64,000 bases of DNA, from positions 4,092,001 through 4,156,000 of the forward strand of contig NZ_CP059467.1 in NCBI RefSeq assembly GCF_017894365.1, in the 5' to 3' direction. Below the pieces are notes generated by a model. That model did not search any database. It saw only the letters and a list, made by a program, of their open reading frames with translations, and was not told where the DNA came from. The DNA is from Aromatoleum bremense (GTDB taxonomy: Bacteria > Pseudomonadota > Gammaproteobacteria > Burkholderiales > Rhodocyclaceae). The position numbers and the translations under genes were made by a program. Below are positions 35,267 through 45,545 of the stretch, piece by piece; the first letter of the stretch is position 1; every line of letters begins with the position of its first letter.

Positions 35267-37027
35267 ATGCGGTGGCAAACCATCGAAAAGTCGCCCGGGG
35301 CCGACGCGCTCGCGCCCAATCTGGCCGACTACGAACGCACCCGAGCCGGCTTCTCCTGGGCCGAGGCCCGCGGCGAGCTCGACGGCCTGCCCGGCGGGCG
35401 GGGTCTCAACATCGCCCATGAGGCGGTCGACCACCATGCCGCGGGCACCCGTCGCGATCACCTCGCCCTGCGCTGGCTGGGGGCGAACGGCGAGGTGCGC
35501 GACTTCAGCTACGGACGCCTCGCCGAGCTCTCCAACCGTTTCGCCAACGTCCTCCAAGCGCTCAAGGTGGGCAAGGGCGAGGGGGTGTTCGCCCTCACCG
35601 GCCGCATCCCGGAGCTCTACGTCGCCGCCCTCGGCACGCTCAAGAACGGCTCGCTGTTCTGCCCGCTGTTCTCGGCCTTCGGCCCCGAACCGGTCCACGC
35701 CCGCATGAGCATCGGCGAGGCCCGTGTCCTGGTCACCACCCCGGCGCTGTATCGCTCCCGCGTGGCCGGGCTGCGCGAGCGGCTGCCGCGGCTGGAGCAC
35801 GTGCTCCTCGTCGGCGGTGGCGCCGCGGCGCAGGACGTGCCGGGCACCCGCGATCTCGACTCCCTCATGGCTGGCGCGAGCGCCGAGTTCGTCATCCCGC
35901 CCACCGACCCCGAGGACTGGGCGCTGCTGCACTTCACCAGCGGCACCACCGGACGCCCCAAGGGCGCGATCCACGTCCACGCCGCCGTACTCGTCCACCA
36001 TCTCACCGGCCGCTACGCCCTCGACCTGCACCCGGAGGACGTCTTCTGGTGCACCGCCGACCCCGGCTGGGTCACCGGCACCTCCTACGGCATCATCGCG
36101 CCGCTCACCAACGGCGTCACCAGCATCGTCGACGAGGAGGAGTTCGAGCCCGAACGCTGGTACGGCATCCTCCAGGACCAGAAGGTGACGGTGTGGTACA
36201 CCGCCCCCACCGCCATCCGCATGCTGATGAAGTACGGTGACGAGCTCGCCCGGCATTACGACCTGTCCCGCCTGCGCTTTCTCGCCAGCGTCGGCGAACC
36301 CTTGAACCCCGAGGCCGTGGTGTGGGGCGCGGAAGCCTTCGGCCATCCCTTCCACGACAACTGGTGGCAAACCGAGACCGGCGGGATCATGATTTCGAAC
36401 TACGCCGCGATGGCGGTCAAGCCCGGTTCCATGGGCAAGCCGCTGCCGGGCGTGGAGGCGGCCGTGGTTCGCCGGCGCGAGGACGGTGGCATCGACACCT
36501 TGGCGCCCGGCGAGCAAGGCGAGCTCGCCCTGCGCCCGGGCTGGCCTTCCATGTTCCGCGGCTATCTCCACGAGGAGGCGCGCTACGAGAAGTGCTTCGC
36601 CGGCGGCTGGTACCTCACCGGCGATCTCGCCCGCTGCGACGAGGACGGCTATTTCTGGTTCGTCGGCCGTGCCGACGACCTGATCAAGTCCTCGGGCCAT
36701 CTGATCGGCCCGTTCGAGGTGGAGAGCGTCCTGATGGAGCACCCCGCGGTGGCCGAGGCGGGCGTGATCGGCAAACCCGACCCGATGGCCGGCGAGGTGG
36801 TCAAGGCCTTCGTCGCGCTGAAGCCCGGCATCGACCCCGACGAGGCGCTGCGCCGCGAGCTGCTCGGCTTCGCCCGCAAGCGCCTGGGTGCGGTGGCGCC
36901 GCGCGAGCTCGATTTCCAGCCCAGCCTGCCCAAGACCCGCAGCGGCAAGATCATGCGCCGCCTCCTCAAGGCGCGGGAGCTCGGACTGCCCGAGGGCGAT
37001 CTATCCACGCTGGAGGCGGAAAAGTGA
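35267..37027 (+). CDS. AMP-forming acyl-CoA synthetase (acetyl-CoA synthetase-like)
   Basis: A 586-residue adenylate-forming enzyme that activates a short carboxylic acid to its CoA ester. Sites: P loop [12 protein letters not shown], the [13 protein letters not shown] motif (A5 core), [20 protein letters not shown] (hinge) and the C-terminal catalytic lysine in [14 protein letters not shown], which in relatives is switched off by acetylation. It is shorter than classical AcsA. A very strong ribosome site (GGAGGAGGAG) precedes the ATG. Its stop overlaps the next gene (GTGA), so it is coupled to the 2-oxoacid dehydrogenase genes. Acetate is the likely but unproven substrate. Confidence 0.9.
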   Translation: MRWQTIEKSPGADALAPNLADYERTRAGFSWAEARGELDGLPGGRGLNIAHEAVDHHAAGTRRDHLALRWLGANGEVRDFSYGRLAELSNRFANVLQALKVGKGEGVFALTGRIPELYVAALGTLKNGSLFCPLFSAFGPEPVHARMSIGEARVLVTTPALYRSRVAGLRERLPRLEHVLLVGGGAAAQDVPGTRDLDSLMAGASAEFVIPPTDPEDWALLHFTSGTTGRPKGAIHVHAAVLVHHLTGRYALDLHPEDVFWCTADPGWVTGTSYGIIAPLTNGVTSIVDEEEFEPERWYGILQDQKVTVWYTAPTAIRMLMKYGDELARHYDLSRLRFLASVGEPLNPEAVVWGAEAFGHPFHDNWWQTETGGIMISNYAAMAVKPGSMGKPLPGVEAAVVRRREDGGIDTLAPGEQGELALRPGWPSMFRGYLHEEARYEKCFAGGWYLTGDLARCDEDGYFWFVGRADDLIKSSGHLIGPFEVESVLMEHPAVAEAGVIGKPDPMAGEVVKAFVALKPGIDPDEALRRELLGFARKRLGAVAPRELDFQPSLPKTRSGKIMRRLLKARELGLPEGDLSTLEAEK

Positions 37028-37998
37028 ACCACCACCATGCTCTCGCGCTCCTGCAGGGGATGCTGCGCATCCGCCGCTTCGAAGAAAAGGCCACCGAGCT
37101 CTACACCGAGGAGAAGATCCGCGGCTTCATGCATCTCTACATCGGCGAGGAGGCCGTGGCGGTGGGCGCGATGCAGGCGATCGGGCCCGACGACGCCGTG
37201 GTGTCCACCTATCGCGAGCACGGTCACGCCCTGGCGCGCGGCATCCCGGCCGGAGCGATCATGGCCGAGATGTACGGCAAGCAGGAGGGCTGCAGCGGGG
37301 GCCGCGGCGGCTCCATGCATCTCTTCGACCGCGGCCGGCGCTTTTATGGCGGCAGCGCGATCGTCAGTGGCGGCCTGCCGCTGGCGGTGGGGCTCGCCCT
37401 GGCCGACAAGATGCAGGGGCGGCACCGCGTCACCGCGTGCTTCTTCGGCGAAGGCGCGGTGGCCGAGGGCGAGTTCCATGAATCGATCAACCTCGCCGCG
37501 CTGTGGCGTCTGCCGGTGCTTTTCCTGTGCGAGAACAATCTCTACGCGATGGGCACGGCGCTAGCGTGCTCCGAGTCGCAGACCGACATCCGCCTCAAGG
37601 CCGCCGCCTATAACGTGCCGGCGGAGTCGGTGGACGGCATGGACGTGGAGGCGGTCGAGGCCGCCAGCCAGCGGGCTGCGGGAGCGGTGCGCAACGGCGA
37701 CGCCGGCCCCTACTTTCTGGAATTCCACACCTACCGTTTCGTCGCCCACTCGATGTTCGACGCCCAGCTCTATCGCGACAAGGCCGAGGTCGCGGAATGG
37801 AAGACGCGTGACCCGATCGCGACCTACATTCCGCGCCTGCAGGAAGAGGGGGTGCTCGACGACGCTACGCTCGCGCGCATGGAGGCCGAAATCGCCGCCG
37901 AAGTGGCCGAAGCGGTGGCCTTTGCCGAGGCGGGCAGCTGGGAGCCGCCGGCCACGCTGACCCGCCATGTCTACAGCGCCGAGGGCTTGGCGCCATGA
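37024..37998 (+). CDS. 2-oxoacid dehydrogenase E1 component, alpha subunit (pyruvate/acetoin type)
   Basis: A 324-residue thiamine-diphosphate enzyme subunit. The start is GTG, overlapping the upstream stop, with [20 protein letters not shown] following a few residues later. The ThDP motif runs from [20 protein letters not shown] to ENNLYAMGT, with GEG instead of GDG at its head. [20 protein letters not shown] and HGHALARG are conserved E1alpha features; the phosphorylation-loop region reads [12 protein letters not shown]. It forms a heterotetramer with the beta subunit encoded next (ATGA overlap). Pyruvate is the most likely substrate; acetoin cannot be excluded. Confidence 0.9.
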   Translation: MNHHHALALLQGMLRIRRFEEKATELYTEEKIRGFMHLYIGEEAVAVGAMQAIGPDDAVVSTYREHGHALARGIPAGAIMAEMYGKQEGCSGGRGGSMHLFDRGRRFYGGSAIVSGGLPLAVGLALADKMQGRHRVTACFFGEGAVAEGEFHESINLAALWRLPVLFLCENNLYAMGTALACSESQTDIRLKAAAYNVPAESVDGMDVEAVEAASQRAAGAVRNGDAGPYFLEFHTYRFVAHSMFDAQLYRDKAEVAEWKTRDPIATYIPRLQEEGVLDDATLARMEAEIAAEVAEAVAFAEAGSWEPPATLTRHVYSAEGLAP

Positions 37999-38984
37999 CC
38001 GCGACAGTCCGCACCACCTATCGCGAGGCCGTGCGCGAGGCGATCCGCGAGGCGCTCAGGCGCGACGACCGGGTGTTCCTGATGGGCGAGGACGTCGGCC
38101 GCTACGGCGGCTGCTTCGCCGTGAGCAAGGGCCTGCTGCAGGAGTTCGGGCCCGAGCGCATCCGCGACACCCCGCTGTCCGAATCCGCCTTCGTCGGCGC
38201 GGGGATCGGGGCGGCGCTGGGCGGGATGCGGCCGATCGTCGAGATCATGACGGTGAACTTCTCGCTGCTCGCCCTGGACCAGATCGTGAACAACGCCGCC
38301 ACCCTGCTCCACATGTCCGGCGGGCAGTTCTCCGTCCCGCTGGTGATCCGCATGGCCACCGGGAGCGGCCACCAGCTCGCCGCCCAGCACTCGCACAGCC
38401 TCGAAGGCTGGTACGCCCACATCCCCGGCATCAAGGTGCTCACGCCAGCCACCCTGGAGGATGCTCGCGGCATGCTATGGACCGCCCTCGAAGACCCCGA
38501 CCCGGTGCTGATCTTCGAGAACACCGTCTTGTACAACACGGAAGGCGAGCTCGCCGCCGACGCCGGCGCAGTGGACATCGACCGCGCCGTCGTGCGCCGG
38601 GCCGGCCGCGACGTGAGCCTCTTCGCCTACGGCGGCGGGCTGCGCAAGGCCCTTGCCGCCGCCGAACAGCTCGGGGTCGAAGGCGTCGAGGCCGAGGTGG
38701 TGGACCTCAGGTGCCTCCGCCCCCTGGACGGCGCGGCGATTCTCGCCTCGGTCGCGCATACGCGGCGGGCGGTGGTCGTGGACGAGGGCTGGAGAAGCGG
38801 CGGCATCTCGGCCGAAATCAGCGCACGCATCATGGAGGGCGCCTTCTACGAGCTGGATGCGCCGGTGGCGCGGGTGTGCGGGGCCGAAGTGCCGATACCC
38901 TATCCCCGCCATCTCGAGCAGGCCGCCCTGCCCCAGGCCGAAACCATTGTGCAAGCGGTGCAGGAGATGCTGGGCCATGGCTGA
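37995..38984 (+). CDS. 2-oxoacid dehydrogenase E1 component, beta subunit
   Basis: A 329-residue E1beta subunit. Typical segments: [20 protein letters not shown], the [17 protein letters not shown] motif, [20 protein letters not shown], and [19 protein letters not shown] with the conserved substrate-channel residues; [20 protein letters not shown] follows. The C-terminal transketolase-like domain includes [12 protein letters not shown]. It overlaps the alpha-subunit gene by ATGA and the E2 gene by 8 bases, so subunits are made in balanced amounts. Confidence 0.93.
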   Translation: MTATVRTTYREAVREAIREALRRDDRVFLMGEDVGRYGGCFAVSKGLLQEFGPERIRDTPLSESAFVGAGIGAALGGMRPIVEIMTVNFSLLALDQIVNNAATLLHMSGGQFSVPLVIRMATGSGHQLAAQHSHSLEGWYAHIPGIKVLTPATLEDARGMLWTALEDPDPVLIFENTVLYNTEGELAADAGAVDIDRAVVRRAGRDVSLFAYGGGLRKALAAAEQLGVEGVEAEVVDLRCLRPLDGAAILASVAHTRRAVVVDEGWRSGGISAEISARIMEGAFYELDAPVARVCGAEVPIPYPRHLEQAALPQAETIVQAVQEMLGHG

Positions 38985-40134
38985 GTTCCGCATGCCTTCG
39001 CTCGGCTCCGACATGGAAGCCGGCACTCTGATCGAATGGCGGATCAAGCCCGGCGACAGCGTGCGCCGGGGTGACGTCGTGGCGGTGGTGGAAACCCGGA
39101 AGGGCGCCATCGAGGTGGAGATATTCACCACCGGGGTGGTGGAGGAGATCCTGGTCCCGGTGGGCGAGCAGGTGCCGGTCGGCACGCCGCTGGCGGTCAT
39201 CCGCACGGAAGACGAGGAGCAGGCGCCGCCCTCTGCCGAAGCCGCAAGCGGCACGACAGTGTCGGCGCCCCCAACTTCGCCGGCCGCGACGACGGCACCG
39301 GCCGCCGCGGGCGCCACGCGACTCCGGGTCTCCCCGGCGGCGCGCAAGCGCGCGGCCGAGCTGGGCGTGGACCTCGGGCGGCTCGCCGGCAGCGGCGCAG
39401 CCGGCGCGATCACCCTCGACGACGTCGAAAAGGCCGCCGTCGCGCGCCCGCCGACGCGCCCTGCCGATCGCGCAGCCGGCATGCGCCAGGCGATCGCCGC
39501 TGCCATGGCGCGGTCCAAGCGCGAGATCCCTCACTACTATCTCGGCACCTTCATCAACATGCGCCGCGCCCTCGATTGGCTGCGCAGCGAGAACGAGCGG
39601 CGCGCCGTCCCCGCGCGATTGCTGCCGGGCGCCCTGCTGCTCAAGGCGATGGCGCTGGCCTTGCGACAGGCGCCGGAGCTCAACGGGTTCTGGGTGGACG
39701 GCGAGTTCAAGCCCGGCGCCGGCATCCATCCGGGCTCCGCCATCGTCCTGCGTGGCGGCGGCCTGGTCGCGCCCGCGGTTCATGACGCCGACAGCAAGTC
39801 GCTCGATGAAGTCATGGCAGCGCTGCGCGATCTGGTCCAGCGGGCTCGCGCCGGCGCCCTGCGCAGTTCCGAGATGAGCGACGCAACCATCACCGTGACC
39901 AGTCTTGGTGAACAAGGCGTGGAGATGGTGTTCGGCGTGATCTACCCGCCACAGGTGGCGCTGGTCGGTCTGGGGCGGATCGTGGAGCGGCCGTGGGTGG
40001 TGGACGGTCAGGTGGTGGCGCGGCCGCTGATGCAGGCCACGCTGTCAGCCGACCACCGGGTCAGCGACGGCCACCGCGGCGCGCAGTTCCTGGCGCTTTT
40101 GGATCGCCTGTTGCAGGAGCCGGAACGACTATGA
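38977..40134 (+). CDS. dihydrolipoamide acyltransferase (E2) of the 2-oxoacid dehydrogenase
   Basis: A 385-residue E2 with one lipoyl domain (1-78; lipoyl lysine K42 in [10 protein letters not shown], where the common motif is ETDKA), an Ala/Pro/Thr linker (about 78-108), a subunit-binding domain ([16 protein letters not shown] near 112) and a catalytic domain ending with [16 protein letters not shown], which contains the catalytic histidine. A serine replaces the common valine in HRVVDG. The ATG at 38977 gives [16 protein letters not shown]. It overlaps its neighbours on both sides. No E3 (lipoamide dehydrogenase) gene is in the operon, so E3 must be shared with another complex. Confidence 0.92.
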   Translation: MAEFRMPSLGSDMEAGTLIEWRIKPGDSVRRGDVVAVVETRKGAIEVEIFTTGVVEEILVPVGEQVPVGTPLAVIRTEDEEQAPPSAEAASGTTVSAPPTSPAATTAPAAAGATRLRVSPAARKRAAELGVDLGRLAGSGAAGAITLDDVEKAAVARPPTRPADRAAGMRQAIAAAMARSKREIPHYYLGTFINMRRALDWLRSENERRAVPARLLPGALLLKAMALALRQAPELNGFWVDGEFKPGAGIHPGSAIVLRGGGLVAPAVHDADSKSLDEVMAALRDLVQRARAGALRSSEMSDATITVTSLGEQGVEMVFGVIYPPQVALVGLGRIVERPWVVDGQVVARPLMQATLSADHRVSDGHRGAQFLALLDRLLQEPERL

Positions 40135-40379
40135 ACGAGGTACAGATCAGAGACATCGTCCTCGATGCCCTCAGCGCGGTCGCACCCGACGCCGACACCT
40201 CCAGCCTCGCACCCGACAAGAGCTTCCGCGATCAGCTCGATTATTTCGACTCGATGGACTTCTTCAATTTCGTCGTCGGCCTGCACAAGGCGTTCGGCAT
40301 CGACATCCCCGAGGCCGACTATCCACGGCTCTCGAACCTGGACGCTTGCACGCGCTATTTCAAGACGAAGCTGGGATAG
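40131..40379 (+). CDS. acyl carrier protein
   Basis: An 82-residue acyl carrier protein. Serine 41 in [12 protein letters not shown] is the expected 4'-phosphopantetheine site, and the overall acidic helical pattern ([36 protein letters not shown]) fits. The start overlaps the E2 stop by ATGA, so it belongs to the operon. Its presence beside an acyl-CoA synthetase and a 2-oxoacid dehydrogenase suggests that an acyl group made by the complex is passed to a dedicated carrier, which is unusual. Confidence 0.88.
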   Translation: MNEVQIRDIVLDALSAVAPDADTSSLAPDKSFRDQLDYFDSMDFFNFVVGLHKAFGIDIPEADYPRLSNLDACTRYFKTKLG

Positions 40380-40434
40380 TCGCCATCCATGGAGCGCGAC
40401 CCTGTCGAAATGCGTGGGGCAACGCACATCAACC

Positions 40435-40632
40435 ATGGACATCGCCTTCTACGGCGCCACACGGGAGGTCACGGACGACCTCACCTACAACCGGCAGGAC
40501 TTCTGGGCCACCACGTCGAACAAGCAGCTCAACTTCGTCCAGCACATCCGCACCATGCTCAAGGTAACATGCTGCCCCGGTTCACGCTTGCCGAGACAGA
40601 CCGTGTCGCAGGTCGGGAAGCGGTTTGTTTGA
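40435..40632 (+). pseudogene. fused remnants: MBL-fold hydrolase start joined to HsdM (type I DNA methylase) piece
   Basis: The frame from 40435 begins MDIAFYGATREVT, the first residues of an MBL-fold RNA-processing-type hydrolase, and then changes at about 40474 into DDLTYNRQDFWATTSNKQLN followed by FVQHIRTMLK, which matches a central segment of HsdM-family N6-adenine methylases. Homology stops at about 40563; the remaining codons are meaningless. Both genes are therefore truncated and joined. The stretch 40564-40782 up to mutS holds nothing else I can recognise. This marks an eroded right end of the island. Confidence 0.65.
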
Positions 40633-40782
40633 CGGCCCGCCAGGGCGACGCCCACTCCGCGGCGGCGGCCATCGTTCCCGCAAAGCTACGCCGAACCGGC
40701 AAGTATCAACGGACGTTGTCGGACTTCGCTATGCGCACCCCGCACATGGCATATTCAAATATCAAGATATTTTCGCGAATTG

Positions 40783-43395
40783 ATGGAAAAATCACCTAAT
40801 AATCAATCGCCTGAAGCATCCAACTTCAGTCCAATGATGCAGCAGTATCTCCGCATCAAGGCGCAGCATCCGGACACGCTGCTGTTCTACCGCATGGGGG
40901 ACTTCTACGAGCTGTTCTTCGATGACGCGGAGAAGGCCGCGCGGCTGCTCGACATCACGCTGACGACGCGCGGGCAGTCGGCCGGCACGCCGATCCGGAT
41001 GGCCGGTGTGCCGTTCCACGCGGTCGAACAATACCTTGCGCGGCTCGTCAAGCTCGGCGAATCGGTCGTGATCGCCGAACAGGTGGGCGAGCCGGGAGCG
41101 ACGAAGGGGCCGATGGAGCGCGCGGTGAGCCGCATCGTCACGCCCGGCACGCTGACCGACGCGGCGCTGCTCGACGATCGCGCCGACTCGCTGCTGCTCG
41201 CGGCGAATCTGCACCGCGGCGTGCTCGGCCTCGCGTGGCTGAACCTCGCCAATGGCGACCTGCGGGTGATGGAATGCTCGGCCGAGCAGTTGCAGGCGCA
41301 GTTCGAACGGCTGCGCCCAGCCGAGGTGCTGGTGCCCGACGGGCTGGCGCTGCCGCTGGTCGAATCGCTGTCGCCGGTGCTGCGCCGGCTCGCCGACTGG
41401 CAGTTCGACTCCGGCAACGGCGAGCGCCTGCTGACCGGGCACTTCGGCACGCGCGACCTGGCCGGCTTCGGCGCCGAAGGCCTGCCGGTCGCGCTCGCGG
41501 CCGCAGCGGCGCTGTTCGAGTACGCGCGCAGCACGCAGCGCCAGAGCCTCGAGCACGTCACCGGACTGCGGGTCGAGCGTGAAGCCGAATACCTGCGGCT
41601 CGATGCGGCGACGCGGCGCAACCTGGAACTGACCGAGACCCTGCGCGGCGAAGCCTCGCCGACGCTGTTGTCGCTGCTCGACTCGTGCATTACCAGCATG
41701 GGCTCGCGCTGGCTGCGGCATGCGCTGCATCATCCGCTGCGCGACCGCGCACTCGCCGCGCTGCGCCACGGCGCCGTCGGCGAACTCGCCGGATCGGATC
41801 CCGGTGCCCCGGCGGACACCGGTGATGCACGGATGCTCGGCGAGGTCCGCGCCGCGCTGCGCGGGGTGGCCGACGTCGATCGCATCACCGCGCGGATTGC
41901 GCTGCGCAGCGCGAGGCCGCGCGATCTCGCGGCGCTGCGCGACAGCCTCGCGCGCCTGCCCGAACTGCATACTGCGCTCGGCACCTCGCAGGCTCCGCTG
42001 CTCGGCGACCTGCTCGGGGCGATCGCGGTGCCGGATGACGCGCTCGACCTGCTCGTGCGCGCCGTCGCCGCCGAGCCGGCCGCCGCAGTGCGCGACGGCG
42101 GCGTGATCGCTCCCGGTTTCGACGCGGAGCTCGACGAGCTGCGCGGTATCCAGTCGAACTGCGGCGAGTTCCTGCTGGCGCTTGAAGCGCGCGAACGCGA
42201 ACGCAGCGGCATCACGAACCTCAAGGTCGAGTTCAACAAGGTACATGGCTTCTACATCGAGGTGAGCCACGCGAACACGGGGAAAGTGCCGGACGACTAC
42301 CGCCGCCGCCAGACGCTGAAGAACGCCGAGCGCTACATCACGCCGGAACTGAAGGCGTTCGAGGACAAGGCGCTGTCGGCCCAGGAGCGCGCGCTCGCCC
42401 GCGAGAAGCTGCTCTATGAAGCGCTGCTCGAAGCGCTCGCCGCGCATATCCCGGCGCTGCAGCGCATCGCCCGCGCGCTCGCGTGCCTCGACGGTCTGGG
42501 CGCGTTCACCGAAGCTGCCGTGCGCCACGGCTACGTCTGCCCGCAGTTTTCCGAGCAGCCGGGCGTCGATATCACCGGCGGGCGCCATCCGGTCGTCGAG
42601 CGGCAGGTCGAAGACTTCATTTCGAACGACTGCCGCCTCGCCCCGACCCGCCGCATGCTGCTGATCACCGGGCCGAACATGGGCGGCAAATCGACCTTCA
42701 TGCGCCAGGTCGCGCTGATCGCGCTGCTCGCCCACGTCGGCGCCTTCGTGCCGGCGCAGAGCGCACGCCTCGGCCCGCTCGATGCGATCTTCACCCGCAT
42801 CGGCGCGTCCGACGATCTCGCGTCCGGCCGCTCGACGTTCATGGTCGAGATGACCGAGGCGTCGGCGATCCTGCATGGCGCGACCGAGCAGAGCCTCGTG
42901 CTGATGGACGAGATCGGGCGCGGCACCTCGACCTTCGACGGGCTCGCGCTGGCATTCGCGATCGCCCGCCACCTGCTCGAAAAGAACCGCTGCCTGACGC
43001 TGTTCGCCACCCATTACTTCGAACTCACCCGCCTCAACGGCGACTACCCCGAGTGCGCGAACGTGCATCTCGACGCCGTCGAGCACGCGCACCGCATCGT
43101 GTTCCTGCACGCGGTCGAGGACGGACCGGCGAGCCAGAGCTACGGTATCGAGGTCGCGGCGCTCGCCGGCATTCCCGGCTCGGTCGTGCGCGACGCCAAA
43201 CGGCGCCTGCGCGCGCTCGAGAACCGCGAGGTCGGCAATGGGCCGCAGGCGGACCTCTTTGCCGCGCTGCCGGACCGCGAACCCGACACGCCCTCGCACC
43301 CGGCGCTCACCGCGCTGGCCGAACTGGACCCTGACACCCTGAGCCCGCGCGAGGCGCTCGAGCGCCTGTACGCGCTGAAACGGATGACCGCATGA
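40783..43395 (+). CDS. mutS: MutS, DNA mismatch recognition ATPase
   Basis: MutS binds mismatches and starts methyl-directed repair. The 870-residue protein has the N-terminal mismatch-binding domain with the [11 protein letters not shown] motif (Phe-x-Glu that stacks on the mismatch), connector and clamp domains ([12 protein letters not shown]), and the C-terminal ATPase: Walker [14 protein letters not shown], signature [16 protein letters not shown], Walker [16 protein letters not shown], and THYFELTRL. The ATG at 40783 is used; a TTG lies just before it. Expression must come from a promoter in the eroded sequence upstream. Confidence 0.97.
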   Translation: MEKSPNNQSPEASNFSPMMQQYLRIKAQHPDTLLFYRMGDFYELFFDDAEKAARLLDITLTTRGQSAGTPIRMAGVPFHAVEQYLARLVKLGESVVIAEQVGEPGATKGPMERAVSRIVTPGTLTDAALLDDRADSLLLAANLHRGVLGLAWLNLANGDLRVMECSAEQLQAQFERLRPAEVLVPDGLALPLVESLSPVLRRLADWQFDSGNGERLLTGHFGTRDLAGFGAEGLPVALAAAAALFEYARSTQRQSLEHVTGLRVEREAEYLRLDAATRRNLELTETLRGEASPTLLSLLDSCITSMGSRWLRHALHHPLRDRALAALRHGAVGELAGSDPGAPADTGDARMLGEVRAALRGVADVDRITARIALRSARPRDLAALRDSLARLPELHTALGTSQAPLLGDLLGAIAVPDDALDLLVRAVAAEPAAAVRDGGVIAPGFDAELDELRGIQSNCGEFLLALEARERERSGITNLKVEFNKVHGFYIEVSHANTGKVPDDYRRRQTLKNAERYITPELKAFEDKALSAQERALAREKLLYEALLEALAAHIPALQRIARALACLDGLGAFTEAAVRHGYVCPQFSEQPGVDITGGRHPVVERQVEDFISNDCRLAPTRRMLLITGPNMGGKSTFMRQVALIALLAHVGAFVPAQSARLGPLDAIFTRIGASDDLASGRSTFMVEMTEASAILHGATEQSLVLMDEIGRGTSTFDGLALAFAIARHLLEKNRCLTLFATHYFELTRLNGDYPECANVHLDAVEHAHRIVFLHAVEDGPASQSYGIEVAALAGIPGSVVRDAKRRLRALENREVGNGPQADLFAALPDREPDTPSHPALTALAELDPDTLSPREALERLYALKRMTA

Positions 43396-43399
43396 GCAC

Positions 43400-43538
43400 T
43401 TCGCCGGGCCGCCCCAAGAAGCGCTCAGTCCCGCTTGGCGGGGTGGAGCGGGGGTTTCGCGGAGCATGCTCCGCGCCCGCGGAACGGGCCGGCTGTGCCA
43501 AGCCGGCCCTCCGCGCGCGTAGCGCGAGGGTGCTCCAG
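43400..43538. repeat. hairpin-rich repeat element between mutS and the next gene
   Basis: A compact run of dyads: the palindrome CGCGGAGCATGCTCCGCG (43458-43475) and a stem GGGCCGGCT/AGCCGGCCC (43486-43509). It contains GCCGGGCCGCCCCAAG (43403-43418), also present inverted at 47126-47141. TGAGCAC occurs on both sides (43393-43399 and 43539-43545), like a target duplication. A 49-codon open frame (ATG at 43392 to the TGA at 43539) crosses the whole element and overlaps the next start; it is probably an accident of insertion. Confidence 0.65.
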
Positions 43539-44293
43539 TGAGCACCCCGATCGACATCAGCGAAGATCGCGGCGTCCGCTATCTTCATTTCGGCTCGGAG
43601 TGGGTCCAGGGCGCAATGCGCATCCGCCGGCCGCACGCACTCGAACTCGCCTACACGCGCGAGATGATGGCCGGTCTGCTGCTGCGCGACGCCGACGAAT
43701 GGCCGCGCAACGCGCTGGTGATCGGCCTCGGCGCCGCCTCGCTGGTGCGTTTCCTGCATCGCCACTGCCCGCAGACGCGCATCCAGGTCGTCGAGATCGA
43801 ACCGCAAGTCGTCGCGGCTGCCCGCCAGTTCTTCCGCCTGCCGGACGAGGATGCACGTTTTTCGATCCACGTCGGCGACGGCGCCCGCTACGTGATCGAA
43901 ACCGACCGGCGCTTCGACCTGATCCTCGTCGATGGCTTCGACCGCCACGCGCGGGCCGGCGCGCTCGACACCGCGCCGTTCTACGCCGCGGCGCGTGCGC
44001 GCCTGTCGGACGCGGGACTGATGTCGACGAACCTCTTCGGTCGGTCGCGCGGGTTTCGCGCCAGCGTCGAGCGGATCATCCACGCATTCGAGAACCGCGC
44101 GATCGCGTTTCCGTCGTGCGACAGCGGCAACGTCGTCGCATTCGGCGCGCAAGGCGAAGAGATCGCCGTGCCGGTGACGGAGTTGCGCGAACGCGCCCGG
44201 GCCTTGAAGGACCGCACCGGCCTCGACCTCGGCCCGACCGTCGCCCGGCTCGAGCAGGCGGGCAGCCTGCCTGGCGGGCGGCTCATCCTGTAG
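43538..44293 (+). CDS. spermidine synthase-like methyltransferase-fold protein
   Basis: A 251-residue protein of the spermidine synthase family. The start is GTG at 43538. Conserved features include ELAYTREMMAGLLL, the nucleotide-binding GLGAASLVRFLHRH, the VVEIEPQVVAAARQFF acidic loop, and LILVDGFDRH in place of the aminopropyltransferase D-x-x-D signature. Many such bacterial proteins lack proven polyamine activity, so only the family is certain. It follows mutS after a repeat element. Confidence 0.85.
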   Translation: MSTPIDISEDRGVRYLHFGSEWVQGAMRIRRPHALELAYTREMMAGLLLRDADEWPRNALVIGLGAASLVRFLHRHCPQTRIQVVEIEPQVVAAARQFFRLPDEDARFSIHVGDGARYVIETDRRFDLILVDGFDRHARAGALDTAPFYAAARARLSDAGLMSTNLFGRSRGFRASVERIIHAFENRAIAFPSCDSGNVVAFGAQGEEIAVPVTELRERARALKDRTGLDLGPTVARLEQAGSLPGGRLIL

Positions 44294-44326
44294 CCGCGCC
44301 TGCGGTCGCTTCAGGCCCTCGTCCTG

Positions 44327-45046
44327 TCAGGCGGCGGCCGCTTCCGGCTCGGGCGCGATCCACAGGCAGGTGCCTTTCGTCGCTTTCGCGATGTCGTGAA
44401 GCACCCGGCCATGTTCAGCCAGCTCTTCGCCGCTCGCGCGGAGCACTTTCAGCGGGGGCCGATCGACGAGCACGCCGCCGGCTTCGGCGCTGCCCGGCAC
44501 GGGCTCCTCGAGCGCCATGATCAGGCTCTCCTGGCCGCGCGTCATCGCCAGGTAGACTTCGGCGAGCAGCTCCGCGTCGAGCAGCGCGCCGTGCAGCGTC
44601 CGCGACGCATTGTCGATCTGGTGCCGGTCGCACAGCGCGTCGAGCGACGCCTTCTTGCCCGGGTTCTGCTCCTTCGCCATCTTCAGCGTGTCGATGACCC
44701 CCGCGCAAAGGCTGTCGAGCTTTCCCCGCCCGAGCCGCGACAGCTCGTGGTTCAGGAAGCCGACGTCGAAGTTCGCGTTATGGATGATCAGTTCCGCGTC
44801 ACGGATGAAATCCTCGAACTCGGCCGCGATGGCGCTGAACGTCGGCTTGTCGGCGAGGAAGTCCTCGGTGATGCCGTGCACCGCGATCGCCTCGGCATCG
44901 ATGCCGCGCTCCGGGTTGATATAGACGTGGTAATGCCGCCCCGTCAGGTTGCGGTTCAGCAGCTCGACGCAGCCGATTTCGATGACGCGGTCGCCGTTGC
45001 GCCAGTCGAGGCCGGTGGTTTCCGTGTCGAGGACGATCTGTCTCAT
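44327..45046 (-). CDS. dnaQ: DnaQ, DNA polymerase III epsilon subunit (3'-5' proofreading exonuclease)
   Basis: The start at 45046 gives MRQIVLDTETTGLDWRNGDR, so the first exonuclease motif (DTETTG) is at residue 7. Motif II (FDVGFLNHEL) and motif III with HGALLDAELLAEVYL complete the DEDDh active site. The 239-residue length matches the E. coli subunit, and the C-terminal tail would bind the polymerase alpha subunit. It lies downstream of rnhA and the methyltransferase gene on the same strand, a gene order shared with enteric bacteria. Confidence 0.95.
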   Translation of the reverse strand: MRQIVLDTETTGLDWRNGDRVIEIGCVELLNRNLTGRHYHVYINPERGIDAEAIAVHGITEDFLADKPTFSAIAAEFEDFIRDAELIIHNANFDVGFLNHELSRLGRGKLDSLCAGVIDTLKMAKEQNPGKKASLDALCDRHQIDNASRTLHGALLDAELLAEVYLAMTRGQESLIMALEEPVPGSAEAGGVLVDRPPLKVLRASGEELAEHGRVLHDIAKATKGTCLWIAPEPEAAAA

Positions 45047-45083
45047 GCGTTTTCCCCAATATTGTTCCAGGCGCCGCGAAGCT

Positions 45084-45545
45084 TCAGCCTGCGACGCTCG
45101 TGCCTTGCCGGCGCACCGCGTCGACGCCGCGGCGCGCGAGTTCGTCGGCGCGTTCGTTCTCGACATGGCCGGCATGGCCCCGGACCCAGATCCACTGGAC
45201 CTGGTGACGGCTCGCGGCCTCATCGAGCGCGCGCCACAGGTCCTCGTTCTTCACCGGGGCTTTCGCCGCGGTCTTCCACCCGCGCGCCTTCCAGCCGTGG
45301 ATCCACTCGGAGATGCCTTTCTGCACGTACTGGCTGTCGGTATGCACGCGGGCGACGACCGGACGCTTGAGCAGTTCGAGTGCCCGGATCACCGCGAGCA
45401 GCTCCATGCGGTTGTTCGTCGTGTGCGGTTCGCCACCCCAGATTTCCTTTTCGTGAGCCCCCGAGCGCAGGATCGCGCCCCAACCGCCGGGCCCCGGATT
45501 GCCGCTGCAGGCGCCGTCGGTGAATATCTCGATCTGATCGGTCAT
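45084..45545 (-). CDS. rnhA: RnhA, ribonuclease HI
   Basis: Cuts RNA in RNA-DNA hybrids. The 153-residue protein shows the four catalytic acidic residues in context: D10 ([16 protein letters not shown]), the glutamate in [10 protein letters not shown], the aspartate in [12 protein letters not shown], and the last in [14 protein letters not shown]. Its ATG overlaps the stop of the methyltransferase gene (ATGA), and dnaQ follows 37 bases later. Confidence 0.96.
   Translation of the reverse strand: MTDQIEIFTDGACSGNPGPGGWGAILRSGAHEKEIWGGEPHTTNNRMELLAVIRALELLKRPVVARVHTDSQYVQKGISEWIHGWKARGWKTAAKAPVKNEDLWRALDEAASRHQVQWIWVRGHAGHVENERADELARRGVDAVRRQGTSVAG

Noticed and set aside
34694..36742. A 682-codon minus-strand frame across the acyl-CoA synthetase
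   Set aside because: It crosses the divergent promoter gap and the sense gene has all adenylate-forming motifs.
40792..43557. A 921-codon open frame antisense to mutS
   Set aside because: A high-G+C shadow of an unmistakable MutS; its sequence has no domain and is rich in A, R, Q, E and H, as expected for such frames.
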